This document shows, piece by piece, positions 5,796 to 5,866 of a stretch of 5,866 nt of DNA. The stretch is from NCBI GenBank assembly GCA_023398855.1, contig JAEWRS010000517.1:1-5866 (forward strand), read 5' to 3'. The DNA is from Bacillota bacterium (GTDB lineage Bacteria; Bacillota; Clostridia; Lachnospirales; Lachnospiraceae). The notes beneath the pieces were generated by a model. It saw only the letters and a program-made list of their open reading frames with translations. It searched no databases and was not told the origin of the DNA. The position numbers were made by a program, and so were the translations under genes. Position 1 is the stretch's first letter, and each line of letters starts with the position of its first letter.

Positions 5796-5866
5796 ATGTT
5801 ACATCCATCTTATTCAGATTTGATTAATGTAGTAAACAGTGAGGTAGAGCCAGGAGAGGCCCCAGT
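5796..5866 (+). CDS. rpoZ: RNA polymerase omega subunit, 3' end outside window
   Basis: Only the first 23 codons and two further bases are in the window. The start MLHPSYSDLINVVNSEV matches the N terminus I associate with omega subunits of Lachnospiraceae, and the position directly after gmk is the standard gmk-rpoZ order. A good Shine-Dalgarno, AGGGG at 5783-5787, lies 8 nt before the ATG. Omega is a small protein that helps assemble and stabilise RNA polymerase by binding the beta-prime subunit. The gap to gmk is 26 nt with no terminator, so it is probably in the same transcript. Identification rests on a short N-terminal stretch plus gene order, hence slightly lower confidence. Confidence 0.88.
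   Translation, partial: MLHPSYSDLINVVNSEVEPGEAP

Noticed and set aside
1..5866. CRISPR arrays, tRNA or rRNA genes, riboswitches, insertion sequences.
   Set aside because: I saw no regularly spaced repeats, no cloverleaf-type sequences, no transposase-like frames and no terminal inverted repeats with target duplications. Non-coding gaps are all under about 190 bases.

Overview
The window looks like chromosomal DNA from a low-to-moderate GC Firmicute of the class Clostridia, most likely a Lachnospiraceae member (Lacrimispora/Enterocloster-like). The basis is the omega-subunit start MLHPSYSDL, which I associate with that family, the purine-rich Shine-Dalgarno sites, the sigma-A-type promoters, and the grouping of rqcH, yicC, gmk and rpoZ, which resembles the B. 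subtilis yloA-yloC-gmk-rpoZ neighbourhood. The genus is inferred from remembered protein features, not from a search.

Left part (1-2226, + strand): a two-gene segment of an operon that starts upstream of the window. The first gene is cut at its 5' end. It encodes a membrane-anchored protein resembling a type 2 periplasmic solute-binding protein. It is followed 24 nt later by a TelA/YceG-family 'toxic anion resistance' protein, a cytosolic, mostly helical protein. No transporter permease or ATPase gene is visible beside the binding protein. A role in envelope or toxic-anion stress is an inference from the TelA family only.

Middle (2227-4068): a strong, probably bidirectional terminator with nested inverted repeats separates the TelA gene from the convergent rqcH gene on the minus strand. 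RqcH (NFACT family, the bacterial Rqc2/NEMF homologue) binds obstructed 50S subunits and directs C-terminal alanine tailing of stalled nascent chains.

Right part (4069-5866): rqcH and the rightward yicC-gmk-rpoZ cluster are transcribed divergently from two back-to-back sigma-A promoters whose -35 boxes are only 12 bp apart. Both promoters show that the longest open frames overstate the proteins: the rqcH and yicC starts lie downstream at 4068 and 4254. yicC (endoribonuclease family), gmk (guanylate kinase) and rpoZ (RNA polymerase omega, cut by the window end) are 16 and 26 nt apart with no terminator between them, so they are probably one operon linking RNA turnover, GTP synthesis and transcription.

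Most of the window is housekeeping. I see no CRISPR array, tRNA, rRNA, insertion sequence, phage gene or clear novel system. The least understood part is the binding-protein/TelA pair at the left edge.
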